Assembly: GCF_019925205.1 (NCBI RefSeq)
Contig: NC_083563.1
Span: 12,223,228-12,287,227, forward strand
DNA: 64,000 nucleotides
Source: Metopolophium dirhodum
Lineage: Eukaryota > Arthropoda > Insecta > Hemiptera > Aphididae
Direction of reading: 5' to 3'
The translations under genes and the position numbers were made by a program. The notes under the pieces were generated by a model, which was not told the DNA's origin, did not search any database, and was given only the letters and a program-made list of their open reading frames with translations. Shown here piece after piece: positions 41,591 to 52,214 of this stretch. Position 1 is the stretch's first letter; each line of letters begins with the position of its first letter.

Positions 41591-41829
41591 TGGTTTTATT
41601 AGGTTCTATTTCCAAAAATCCTCAAGGAAATATTTATTTTAATTTTCAATAGTTAAGTGTTTTTGTACGGCGTTATAGATAGGCTATTTACTCATACTCC
41701 TGTCGTTAGTATAACGGTAGTCTGGAAAGAAGGGGTTGAACTTAAGTGTACCCGGGTGCCTAGATTATTATTAATTTACCAAAGGCAAATTTAGGATTTT
41801 CGTTTTACTACACGTAATATTTATTATAT

Positions 41830-42765
41830 AAAAAAATGCATTTGGTGTCCAGCCTCCAGTTTATCTCCAAGATGCAAAGTTTACATCAAAATACATAATA
41901 AAAATAGGTATACATTATTTAGTTAATGGTTATAAATTATAATATAAATCCCAAATATTGACAATTACGTGGAAATATATTCTCACTTAGTTTATAACAA
42001 AATAAATCGTAACTAATCGAAAAAAGTTGTCACAATAAATACAAAAATAGGCACTCCCCCATATCGATTTAAGTAGTTTTTTAATTTCTACCCAATCGTT
42101 ACCTATGATTAATTATTGATCTTGGTTAATTCAGAGAAATAAAATATGCACTCCTTATGATCTATAACTATAGGCACCTAATGGAGTATATAATGTTAAT
42201 ATGCTACTAATATCATACTAATCTTAAACCATTCAATATATTTTATGTATAGGAACTTACTGTGAAAGTATCGTCAAAAGGTATTAAAAATGTTATATTA
42301 CCTTTCAACTCAGTTATACTTGACATTTTTTTTACTCAAAAAATAATTAAATTTAAGTGAATGGTTTCAACAACAGTACGATATTCACCTTGTAATAAGA
42401 ATAATATAAGTACACATTTGACTTATGTAAAATCATCATAATTCAATTAGATATGTATATATCAATGCTAATCATTGAAAATATTATGTAATGTGTTTGA
42501 TAAATCAAGCAGATTATTAATTTCCCACCGGGAAGTTCGGCATAAAACGGTTTTGTGAATGAATTAATGAAAAAAAAAACCCGACAAGTACTAACATTTT
42601 TATTATTATCATTTTGTCTATGTTACTCAATTTCATCCATGATATTATTAGGTATTTCATAAGAATGCATAGCAGTCATGAGTTATAAAACGTGTTGATA
42701 TATTTAAATGGATGACATGCTTGAACTGTAACCTTTAGAAACGTCCGGTAGTATTTACGTAATTA
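41830..42765 (-). pseudogene. Left copy of the secreted-protein gene, heavily decayed
   Basis: Exon order on the minus strand matches the right copy. Exon 1 (42526-42612) has 29 open codons, starting MIIIKMLVLVGFF and ending RFMPNFPV, a probable signal peptide. Its donor has changed from GTAAAT to GGAAAT. Exon 2 (42261-42389) begins GEYRTV and ends ELKGNITFLIPFDDTFT with a good donor gtaagt. It has lost about 30 bp, is frame-shifted with stops, and its acceptor AG is now AA. Exon 3 (about 41830-41891) keeps FDVNFASW and TGGWTPN around an in-frame TAA, and its acceptor is lost. The 5' flank (42680-42765) matches that of the other copies. The gene cannot make a normal product. Confidence 0.75.
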
Positions 42766-42975
42766 TTCACAGATTTATATAATTAACTAGATTGCTAACT
42801 GGCTTACATACAGCCCTTGTATTTCATTGAAGCCAACAATCCAACATTTTAATCGAGGCCAGAACACCATATTGGCTATTATTTATATTGTTAGCAAATC
42901 GGTTTTTTCTTACTTATAAATATATGTCAACATATTCATGTAATTCAACTATTAAATATAAGATATGAATAAAAA

Positions 42976-44865
42976 CAGGTAATCGTCAGTCCGGAAACCA
43001 ACCGCTACAAACAGCACGAGGCCACCAGAACTCTGAAGGCGGCAGAGCGAGGGCAGGTTCAGGGGACCGCTGGTGACACCAGGCCGGTGTTCCCGCGCCC
43101 TCACGGGTAAAGCGCCCGCCGGTCGGGGAGGGACTGGTGGGCCCCTGGAGTGGTCTGACCTAGGTTGCTGAAAGGGCATCGAGGTAACCTCGTGAAGACT
43201 TACTGACACGCCCACCCACCTGGCAAGGACGGCCCAACCGGGTCACGACGAGTCAGGCGGGTTGACCGACCATTACGAGTACACACCTGCTACCGACAAC
43301 GCTAAGACGGGTCACGTTGAGAAACTGGCTGACCAATCTGGTCCAGGAAAGGGGCAGGCGGGGTACGGTCTTAACGAAGCTAGCCCTAGAGCTTCGAGTT
43401 AACTGAACTGTAATCACAAGGGCTCGGGGCAGGTCAAGCTTGGTGCTAGCTAAATGATCAAGGACCTCCGAGTACCCTAGGCCACCTGTACCTAACCAGG
43501 GTGGCAACCCGGTGGTTTAGAGCACGCTAAGTCACAAAAGGTCTGAAATGGGTAGGAAGGCGGGGGGGGGGGGCGCCCAAACAAGGCTACACCCTTTAGC
43601 GCCCTCACGAAATGCTTACTCATGATTGTGCAGAATCAAGCGAAGCAAAAAAGAGCCGCGGGATTGAGACCGCGGCTGACGATGTTCTGCCTGGGCACAG
43701 GACTGGGTGGATGACGAACGGCCGGAAGGCGTCTTCGCACCCCCGGGTTACCTAAGGACCCCGTCCCGATCTAAACGCCAGTGGAGGGCGCATCTCCAAA
43801 CCGAGCTTCCCGGGGTAATAGGAAGCACCAGTAGGTGGTCTCAGATACTTACCGGTGGTGACGGCGAAGGGTCATCAATGAAGGAAAAGAGGACTGGATA
43901 GGCAGTTTCAAGCAGACCAGCTACTCCAACAGTATACCCCAGAGTTGGGCAGCTTGCCAAGCGCAGGTCCTTTTGGATGGCAGAGCATCTGCTTACACAT
44001 ACGACTGCCCGACCGTCAGCTACGAAAAAGCTCCGCGCTCAAGGTGCAAGCGTTCGGAGTGGACCGAATCGCAGAGCGCGGTCTCACGGGAAAAAACAAT
44101 AACCGTGTTCCAGGCGTATCAACGTACTGAGGAAGGGCAGACCTGGTAGGCACGTCAAATGACCTCGACGTGGGTCCCCGAATAAGGGCGACCGAGGTGA
44201 TGGAGGGCACCTTCCTTTTCCGCACGGGAACAAACTATCCGAGTGGGGGTACCATACCACCTGCGACAAACCAGTGGGCTTGGGCAAGAGGCGCCAGCTC
44301 GCGACGGGCGAGCACACGCGGACCTCCGTGGGCGCACTGGCGCGTCTAGCACGAACCTGACTGAGAGCACACGGGCCCGACCAACTCGTGTGCGAATACG
44401 TGCAAGGTGGAAGTCTGGCTGGGGGACACCCACCGACAAGCACTCAAACCCGAGCATTCGGTACGGACCCGGCAAAAGAAAACCGTACCACTCAAAAAAG
44501 GTCGCACCGCGACGGCGTAAAAACTGTCCCGGTGCCGATGCTAGTGGGAAAAGAGTCGTTGTGAGTACTCTGGATAATGGATCCTTCAATCTCATCCCGC
44601 GGGCGACGAGGGCAGCCCCACTGAAAACCCGACTTTGCTAACGCCCGAACGGTATCAGTGCCCGTCGAGCTATGTGGCGTGCGTCCAGCCGACGCGCGCG
44701 TGTACCTCGCGTGCTCGCGCTCGCCGGCCGCGCGTTCGCGAAATATGTGGATGGCCTCGCGGAGGCTGTCGGGAGTAGCGCCTTAGTAGAAGGGGAGCTA
44801 TTTGACTGGGTCGAATCCAGCGCTCGCTGACGCGGTTATACGAAACCCACCGATCTATCTCTCTT
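42976..44865. other. 1.9-kb GC-rich island of unknown origin
   Basis: GC content changes abruptly from the usual AT-rich level to well over half at about 42976. It stays high until the minisatellite begins. No long frame spans it: the longest are 146 codons (44155-44595, minus) and 132 codons (44243-44641, plus). They overlap on opposite strands and show no known domain. A perfect 8-bp hairpin lies at 43654-43677 and a poly-G run near 43562-43572. It could be the untranslated 5' region of a large retrotransposon, a piece of ribosomal spacer, or other structured non-coding DNA. I recognise none of these with confidence. Confidence 0.5.
43654..43677. other. Perfect GC-rich hairpin
   Basis: agccgcgg and ccgcggct form a perfect 8-bp stem around the 8-base loop gattgaga. 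It lies within the GC island and has no run of T to suggest a terminator. Confidence 0.6.
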
Positions 44866-44867
44866 TA

Positions 44868-46100
44868 TCGTCAGAGTCTACCTCCTCATCAGAGTTAACC
44901 TCTTTATCACCAGAGTTGACCTCTTTTTCATCAGAGTCGATCTCATTTTCATCAGCGTTGTCCTTTTTCTTCTCAGAGTGAACCCTTTTTCATCAGAATC
45001 TACCTCTTTCTCATCAGAGTTGACCACTTTTTCATTCTTCAGAGTCTACCTCCTTCTCATCAGAGTTGACCTCTTTTTCATCAGAGTTGTCCTTTTTCTA
45101 ATCAGGGTCGACCTCTTTCTCATCAGAGTTGACCTCATTTTCATGAGCGTTGTCCTTTTTATCTTCAGATTCTACCTCTTTATATTCAGAGTCTACCTCC
45201 TCATCAGAGTTGACCTCTTTATCACCAGAGTTGACCTCATTTTCAACAGGGCCGACCTCATTTTTATCAGAGTTGTCCTCTTTCACATCAGAGCTGACCT
45301 CTTTTTCATCAGAGTCAACCTCTTTTTCATCAGAGTTGTCCTTTTTCTAATTAGAGTCTACCTCCTTCTCATCAGAATCGACCTCATTTTCATCAGAGTT
45401 ATACTTTTTCTCATCAGAGTCGATCTCATTTTCATCAGAGTTGTCCTCTTTCTCATCAGGGTCGACCCCAGTTTTATCAGAGTTGACCTCTTTTTCATCA
45501 GAGTTGTCCTTTTTCTAATCAGAGTCTACCTTCTTCTCATCAGAGTTGACCTCATTTTCAACAGGGTCGACCTCATTTTCATCAGCGTTGTCCTTTTTCT
45601 TTTCAGAGTCGACCCCTTTTTCATCAGAGTAGATATCATTTTCATCAGAATTGTTGTCCTATTTCCCATCAGAGTCTACCTCTTTCTCATCAGAGTTTAC
45701 CTCTTTTTCATCAGAGTTGTCCTTTTTCTCATCAGAGTCTACCTCCTTATCATCAGAATCGACCTCATTTTCATCAGAGTTATACTTTTTCTCACCAGAG
45801 TCTATCTCATTTTCATCAGAGTTGTCCTCTTTCTCATCAGAGTCGACCTCAGTTTTATCAGAGTTGACCTCTTTTTCATCAGAGTTGTCCTTTTTCTTAT
45901 CAGACAACCTTCTTCTCATCAGAATCGACCTCATTTCCATCAGAGTTATCCTTTATCTCATCAGAGCTGACCTCTTTTTCATCAGAGTCGACCTCATTTT
46001 CACGAGCGTTGTCCTTTTTCTCTTCAGAGTCTACCTCCTCATCAGAGTTGAACTCTTTATCATCAAAGTCGACCCTTTATTTCATTAGAGTTATCCTTTT
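44868..46100. repeat. 21-bp minisatellite, about 58 units
   Basis: Units of 21 bp follow the pattern tcagagttgacctctttttc (plus one base), with recurring variants such as ttgtcctttttc and tcgacctcattttc. Because 21 is a multiple of three, several frames stay open. The plus strand has 330 codons at 44978-45970, reading as IRVDLFF-type heptads. Other plus frames give Ser-rich SSESTSF heptads, and the minus strand gives acidic SDEKEVD heptads in frames of up to 93 codons. The changing variants and broken frames argue against selection for a protein. It starts exactly where the GC island ends. Confidence 0.93.
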
Positions 46101-47344
46101 TTTATTCCTAGTTTTCGTCAGTTTTTGTTTTTTTGACGATGCGCGATGTTATTATTTTACTGAATGTTGAATGTTGAATTATTTATAAATCAAATATAAT
46201 ATCTATTTTATGTGGTTTTGAATATAAGTCAGCTGCATCCCAAGTATCATTACACTCTTGGGATTAATTTTGTACATAAATCTTTATTTGCGGTCCTTGT
46301 TTTTATTATTCATCTTTTTGTTTTTTTAGACCCTGTCTTCTGCCCATTTGCTCGTATGAGTCTTGATTTAGGATTTCCATGTTGTTTTATATAAAATAAT
46401 GTTTATAATGTGTATATTAACATGTTTTCAGTTGTTAAATATGAATATTGATATTTGATAATCTCAAGAGGTAGTATGGTACCACGGAATAAATATTCTG
46501 TAATAATACTGTGATCATTGATAATACTTCAGGGCTTCAGATAAAATGGCGGAAGTTCACTTCACATAATATCATCCCTAGTTAGCTAGCAATATAGTTT
46601 ATTATATTATATATCGAAATATAATGAATAATAATGATACTATTATAATGAATTAATTATATTTAATCGGAAATCGGAAAAAAGTAATGTGAATCCGGAA
46701 ATTGTGGATTTTATCTGAATGATAAAAAAAGAACTATGTATTTAATATAAGGTAAATTTCAAAAAAAAAATATAATTGTAGATTTTTATATACAGTTTCT
46801 AATACAATTATTATTTCTCTGTGGTTACAGAAAACATGATAAATATCTAACATAACCGAACTCGTAATGAATAAATTATTATGTTGTTGACTGTTGAGTT
46901 TAAAACAAAATTAAAACCATGACAAAATAGATACCAGTTGTTGGGTATCATTATGTACATACCTATTTCCTATGTTATTTCTTGTATGATTACAACGTAA
47001 TGTGTTCCTAAAATATTAGATTATTTAATGTGACATTGAAATTTATTATTTTAGCAACCAAAATATCGGTTACAAAATATAACAACCTGTAACGAGTAAT
47101 ACGTTATTATAGCAATGCTTGAATTGGGAAACAATTAAAAAAGGATGCAAAAGTGTGAAAATATGAGCGTAACTGTCTATTGAAATATCTTATTGATTTG
47201 TACATAATTAGAAAGGACTAGCATAAATATTTTCTAAAAAGAAAAGGGACTCCGCCTAAAGTGGATTAATGTAATCAATTTATACAAAATCCTATTCTAA
47301 CCTAACCGTACTAAAATCCGATGAATAAAAAAAAATATATCTTC

Positions 47345-47720
47345 TAAGTATATCTTCTTCCCAGAGGTCCAATCTACCCACAAACATTAATTAAGATATA
47401 AATATCTAACTATATTAAATACAAACTGACTAAACTCTGGAACTACTTATCAGATCTTCTTGTATATATTATAAATGTCTTGATTTTTTTTTTTAACGAA
47501 AGAGTATTTCACGGAGAAGGTTTATATAAAGGAAAATTTTAGGAAAATCCACCTGTGTATAATATATTAGTTGCTATTGGTTAATCGGACATATTTGTTG
47601 ATTTGTATTATTTTCTTTTGTCAATATACATATAAGATCTGATAAGTAGTTCCAGAGTTTAGTCTGTATAGTTATATTCTGTGTATTTATATAGTTAGTT
47701 GGTAGATTAGACCTGGAATT
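47345..47720. repeat. Inverted pair of a dispersed repeat
   Basis: About 90 bp at 47368-47462 (containing aaactctggaactacttatc) recurs inverted at 47632-47717 (gataagtagttccagagttt), with a spacer of about 170 bp. The inner part of the left arm (cggagaaggtttatataaag, ggaaaattttaggaaaatcc) also matches 63620-63740. It is probably the end of a non-autonomous element or retrotransposon tail inserted twice in opposite directions. Confidence 0.65.
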
Positions 47721-47869
47721 TTGAGATTTACGAAAGAAATGTGTATTTATTAATGGTTGCTATAGGTTATAGGAGTTGAGAATAATACTGATTTATTATT
47801 ATTATTTATTATTACGTAACAGGCCATTATTTATAATAATTGATAACTCCTTTGTTTATTAATTTAGAG

Positions 47870-48003
47870 AATCGATCAAATGCCATAACCTTCTCCGCAA
47901 TGAGCTCTTCAGTTTAAAAAAAAAATCATAACGTTCGGTTTAGTAGTTTCCGAGAACATAGGCCTCAAAGGTTTTCATTTTCACATTTATATATAAAGAT
48001 AGG
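47870..48003 (+). repeat. Related repeat tail
   Basis: ataaccttctccgcaatgag, then a poly-A-rich spacer and ggtttagtagtttccgagaa, ends in tatatataaagatagg. The first part matches the reverse complement of 47480-47525 and 63660-63700. This form of 3' end, with a 'pyrimidine-site then tatata-aagat' tail, is widespread in insect retrotransposon and SINE ends. The assignment is by pattern only. Confidence 0.5.
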
Positions 48004-48098
48004 TACCTCCTACTACTTCAACTATTTTCAAGTATTAAAATATAATATAACACATTTACATCAATATATGGTTATTGAAAACTATTTTTATACATTAC

Positions 48099-49454
48099 CG
48101 CTGGTACTGGACAGGTAGCATTTGAAATGTTAAAATCCTTGGTAATTGTAAGCCATACATTTCGTCCTAGATTTTTTAATGCACTATATGCCTTTTTTGT
48201 TATGTAAGTGTTTGAATTTGGTATCTACCCACCAGTTGAACCCCAAGACGCAAAGTGTATATCAAGCTGCAAATAAATAATATTTTACTTTAAGTAACAT
48301 TAAGAATTAATAGTTACACATCAAGTTGAAATTAAAATTTTTCCAACTTGTAAACTATTTATAATATATTATAACCATAATATCTTTACCGAGACTTGGC
48401 AACTAAAGACACTTATTTTGTGATAACACTATAATTTAAATATTGATTAATATAATTTAAATATTTCGTTGATGTTGATGGTGGGTAATTTTTATTTAGT
48501 ATAATCATTCTTTGATCACTGATCAAAATAAGTGATATCGGTCATTTCATAGAATTAAAACAATAAATATGCTCTCATTTCCATCTAACTCAGTTGTATG
48601 CTATAACCTCTTTTTGATCCACGACATCCAAATTTATTTATTGAGATAAGGCAACCCCAGGGGGCCCCTACCAATATTACATAAGTATTTAGTATTTGTG
48701 CAATATTTATTTTGGTATAAATGAAATCATTAATTTTATGCAAATTGAATGTTTAGTTTAATTAGTTCTCATTCACCGATGGCACGAAATTATTGTATGT
48801 AATAAAAACTAATATACGGAGGTATAGTTTATTACATTTTCATTTGTTGATTAATTATTGACGATCCCCTATTAAAATGTCCACGGGTTGTGTGCCACTC
48901 ATCCAACTACTTACTAAGTAATGCAATGAATCTTCCATTTACCAAAATATTTTTGAAAATCACACAGACAAATGTATATACTTAACATGTATATTTGACA
49001 AAGAAAATTTCACTATGGTAAAACTTTTTTCGTTACCTTATAATCATGGGACTCCGTAATATGGAAGCCTCAAAATATTATAAAAATATTAAATTATTCA
49101 ATATACCTACATACTGTAAGAGTATCGTCAAAAGGTATCAAATATGTTACATTTCCTTTTAATTCAGAAATAATTGCTGTATTTTTATTGAAATAATTAT
49201 TCAATTGCAATGAATAGTTTGTTGTTGAATCGCAAGGATATAGTTTATCAAATACCGTACGATATTTTCCCTGCAATAAAAATAATAAATAAATAAATTA
49301 TGCACATCAACGATGATCATAAACAATGACCTGCCATATGACTAATGAAACAAGAAGATTGTTCATTTACCATAGGTAAGTTAGGCATAAAACGGGTGTG
49401 TGATTGTATCAAAGAGAAAAATCCATGAAGAATGAACACTTTAATTATTATCAT
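48099..49454 (-). pseudogene. Right copy of a small secreted-protein gene, one in-frame stop
   Basis: Three exons, all phase 0. Exon 1 (49371-49454, 28 codons) opens MIIIKVFILHGFFSLIQS, a typical signal peptide, and has donor gtaaat. Exon 2 (49115-49270, 52 codons) has acceptor ttattgcag, reads GKYRTVFDKLYPCDST to ELKGNVTYLIPFDD, and has donor gtatgt. Exon 3 (48099-48266, 56 codons) has acceptor tttatttgcag, reads LDIHFASWGSTGG, then a stop TAG where the left copy keeps Trp, then IPNSNTYITKKAYSALKNL to NATCPVPA, and has donor gtaatg. A fourth exon is expected but not found. Apart from the stop the exons are clean, so inactivation looks recent, or the stop is a polymorphism or sequencing error. 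The product would be a secreted protein of about 20 kDa. I do not recognise the family with certainty. Confidence 0.8.
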
Positions 49455-49544
49455 TTTGTCGATGATAGGTAGGTAGTTAAACCTACTTTATTTCAACAAC
49501 GATCGAGTATTATATAAATTTTCAACAGTAATATTGAATAACAG

Positions 49545-49710
49545 TCATAATTTATAAAATGTATTGATACATTTTGAAGGATTGACATGCTTGAGTTATA
49601 ACCTCTAAATTTTGCCGGAAGTATTTATTTAATTATATTTAACAGGAAAAATTAAATTAAGTTTGTCCGGAAATTATACATTTTATATGACAGTTGATTT
49701 TGTCATGTAG
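49545..49710 (-). promoter_or_regulatory. Conserved 5' flank of the secreted-protein copies
   Basis: This flank lies 90-250 bp upstream of the exon 1 ATG and recurs beside the left copy (42680-42765) and the third remnant (41205-41310). It is the best conserved non-coding part, with shared blocks acatgcttgag and ccgg.agtattta. On the minus strand one stretch reads as about 24 open codons (YFRQNLEV to MYQYIL), but the frame is not kept in the other copies. A promoter or 5' UTR is therefore more likely than an exon. Confidence 0.4.
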
Positions 49711-49814
49711 TCAACTTCCAGAGTTCTAAACTACATTCTTAGTAATAAATCTACGTTAGTAAGATTAAGACATAGATTTGTTAAATGTATTAACATAATA
49801 TTTTAACGCACATT

Positions 49815-50400
49815 TTCAGCATCATTACCTAAATTTCATGGCATAATTGGCTGATAATTATTATTTTTTTATTGAAACAAACTTTGCGATATAGCCATAC
49901 ATTTCCTTGATATATTTAATAATATTATGTTCTATTCATTTAAATTTAATTTAATGAAACAATATCATTCTAATAGATTTTAAGGGTATGAAACTACATA
50001 TCGCCATAATCTAATAAAAAATATCAGAAAATGTTTAGACCTGCTGCAGTACCAAACAATAGTTGGTGAAATAAATTCTGTATAAGTATGTAATTCACGA
50101 CTAAAAATAAGATATTATTTATTTTCAATTATTATTGATATATGTATTTCGATAAGATATATTATTATGATACGTTTGAGTGATGACCTCGAACTGCGAT
50201 TAACCATAATCTGCAGTGTTTCAAAATACTATAATAAATTATTTATACAAAAACACCTAAACAATGGGAATTTGTACGTCATCACATTTTCATACTTTTC
50301 GACGTATTGTAAATTGTCTCATTACTCGATGTACATTGTTCATAATATATGATTTGAAAAAATACTTTGAAAATTTGGTAAAATTATAGTTTATCAATAC
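49815..50400. repeat. Duplicate block, right member
   Basis: It matches 38850-39290 in several ordered patches (see that entry). A chance 61-codon plus-strand frame lies at 50167-50352. No other feature was seen. Confidence 0.45.
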
Positions 50401-51485
50401 AAATGGTATTTACTCATTATTTTTTAAATTTAAATTGATATATTACGACGTATGGCCTCAACTATGGATTGATGATGGCCTCAACTACGAACAAGCATAA
50501 TTAGTGTTACATTAGGCTATAAACATACCTATACAAAAGATATTTGTTTGTCATTACGTTTTTGTAATTTTAAATGTAATGTTAATATTTTCACATTACT
50601 CAATGTATATTGTGTTACCGGAAAATATGATGATTTAGGAATTGTCGTGATTACCTAGTTATTGTTGACAATGACTGGAAAGGATAGGCAATGACGGATA
50701 TTTCTTAGTTTTATCCACATTTTCGTATAATATTAGGCAATGTTATAAAGCCGTATTAAAACAAATATAAACACCTTTATCAGTGATCGGTTTGATTTAA
50801 GCTATTTTGGCTATTCAAGGCAGTGGGTGACTGTTATGGATAGTGTTACATTTGAATTCAATGATATAATATCATTGTATACGAAAAACGATTCCAAGTG
50901 GAGACGATTTGACAGCCTAGGATATTGTACACTATACTTATATTGATATTATTAAATATTATTAATACCGTAGCCGGTTAAGTTGAGTTATTATTATTTG
51001 TTTATTATCATATTTGTATATAATAATACATTTTAGACGTTTCAATTACCCACGAATAATATTTTTAAAATAGGTATATAAATTACAAGCTACAACGAAT
51101 TATGAACGATATTTCAAAAAATTAATTGCCGAAAATCTTAGTTTTTAACTGAAAATGACAGAGAAGTCTGAATTTGGCGGTCAGTCTTATTTTTAAGTTA
51201 TATTATAGCTAATTGAACTTTTTGGTATTTTCATATAATATATCCGGTGTAGTCACTCGCACACTGCGCTTGCTCGAACAATTAAAATCAAAAACATCCC
51301 TCGACTTGTTATGTAAATCCACCATTTATTTTTGCATCATCAATTTTAAAACGTTGATTTACCTAGATTAAAAAAAAAAAAATTAATTTGTTATACTTAA
51401 GCTCGGTAAACTTTAAGCGTTGTACGGGTGCGTAAAACACCGAAAATCGTGAACTTCGTAAGGCTGTACCATATATTATACCAAT
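50400..51485. other. AT-rich stretch without genes
   Basis: Nothing supportable: short chance frames and no splice-supported exon. Confidence 0.45.
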
Positions 51486-51489
51486 GGCT

Positions 51490-51720
51490 TCCCGGTAGTA
51501 GAGTTTTGGACAAGTACCTATAATACCTATATAGGTAACTTATAATAATTCATATTGTAAATTAATTAGGTACCAAAAAAATATAACTTCTCAAACACTG
51601 TGTCTATTGACACTGCCGGGAGAATGTATTAGAATGTCTATAAACTTACGGACCAGTTTGTATAGTTAAATTTGGCATGCGAACTATAATTGAAATAGAA
51701 AACCAGAATAGGTGCATTGC
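51490..51720 (+). repeat. Flank block of module 1
   Basis: ttttggacaagtacctataa ... tgtctattgacactgccggg ... gaatgtctataaacttacgg ... aaatttggcatgcgaactat matches 56490-56690 throughout, in the same order. Each block lies 290-400 bp upstream of an exon-like module, so the duplicated unit includes 5' sequence and the module. It may contain the promoter of the ancestral gene. Confidence 0.7.
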
Positions 51721-52111
51721 AGATGACAAAGATTTCTGTAAAAGAACATACGATTTATCAATATACCGTATAGGTACTGATAATACTGATAGTACTAGAT
51801 AATACTATAATATATAAGTTCTATGGATTTATCATAATAAACAATATATTTTTAATATCTATGGCAATCGTCAATTGTCGAAATTCGTCGGCGACAGTTA
51901 ACAATTCTAATAATTTCAGCAAATACTATTGTATTATAAATATAATATATTGTATATTTTGATTTCAGTGAACAAAAAAATAATAAGCCACTAATATAAA
52001 CGGACAGTTCGTTAAACCGTACATATTATAATGTAAGTTTTAATACAAACTCGCAAATTTCATTATGATCAGGTTATTTGCATAAAGTATTTCGATACTT
52101 TCAAGTTTCAG

Positions 52112-52214
52112 TTCATCGGAGTGAGATGATTAGATGGAGATGGATGAAGATAGCTGTTTCTTCGGCGATGGCGGCACTCTAGCTACGTTTCACCGGAAGA
52201 GTAGATGTTTACGA
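52112..52214 (+). pseudogene. Exon-like module 1
   Basis: The acceptor is aagtttcag and the donor gtaagt. Inside, an ATG at about 52134 gives MEMDEDSCFFGDGG, then TLATFHRKSRCLR, running open into the donor; the upstream part has stops. If this ATG is used, this is a first coding exon of about 27 codons with two cysteines. Modules 3 and 4 share the ED..C.F core and the F[HR].K end. I do not recognise the protein. It may belong to a fast-evolving secreted or effector-type gene, but that is a guess. Confidence 0.4.

Larger units (their letters stand above)
42770..46640. mobile_element. Probable 3.9-kb insertion splitting a duplicated gene flank
   Basis: The flank next to the right pseudogene is continuous from 49545 to about 49710. 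Beside the left copy the matching pieces are split: 42680-42765 on one side and about 46640-46710 (aattatatttaa...ccggaaatt...attttat) on the other. The intervening DNA is foreign in composition: a GC-rich island (42976-44865), then a minisatellite (44868-46100), then AT-rich sequence. I see no clear target duplication and no recognisable enzyme. An insertion is inferred from the broken homology. Confidence 0.5.
46100..48098. other. AT-rich stretch with repeat fragments
   Basis: No gene is supported. A fourth exon of the right secreted-protein copy would be expected here on the minus strand, but none could be recognised. It may be lost, or displaced by the repeats at 47345-48003. Confidence 0.45.

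Noticed and set aside
41700..41765. tRNA-like stretch (ttagtataacggtagt ... ggggttgaactt)
   Set aside because: The A box is plausible, but the B box does not fit ggttcganncc and no acceptor stem pairs. At most it is a decayed SINE fragment.
44155..44641. Opposite-strand frames of 146 and 132 codons in the GC island
   Set aside because: GC-rich DNA lacks stop codons by composition. The two frames overlap on opposite strands with no motif, start context or homologous copy.
44978..45970. 330-codon plus-strand open frame
   Set aside because: It consists entirely of 21-bp minisatellite units, open in several frames because 21 is a multiple of three. The peptide switches between heptad types at frameshifts, with no start context or domain.
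44868..46100. CRISPR-like array
   Set aside because: Repeats are contiguous 21-bp units with no spacers, and the genome is eukaryotic.
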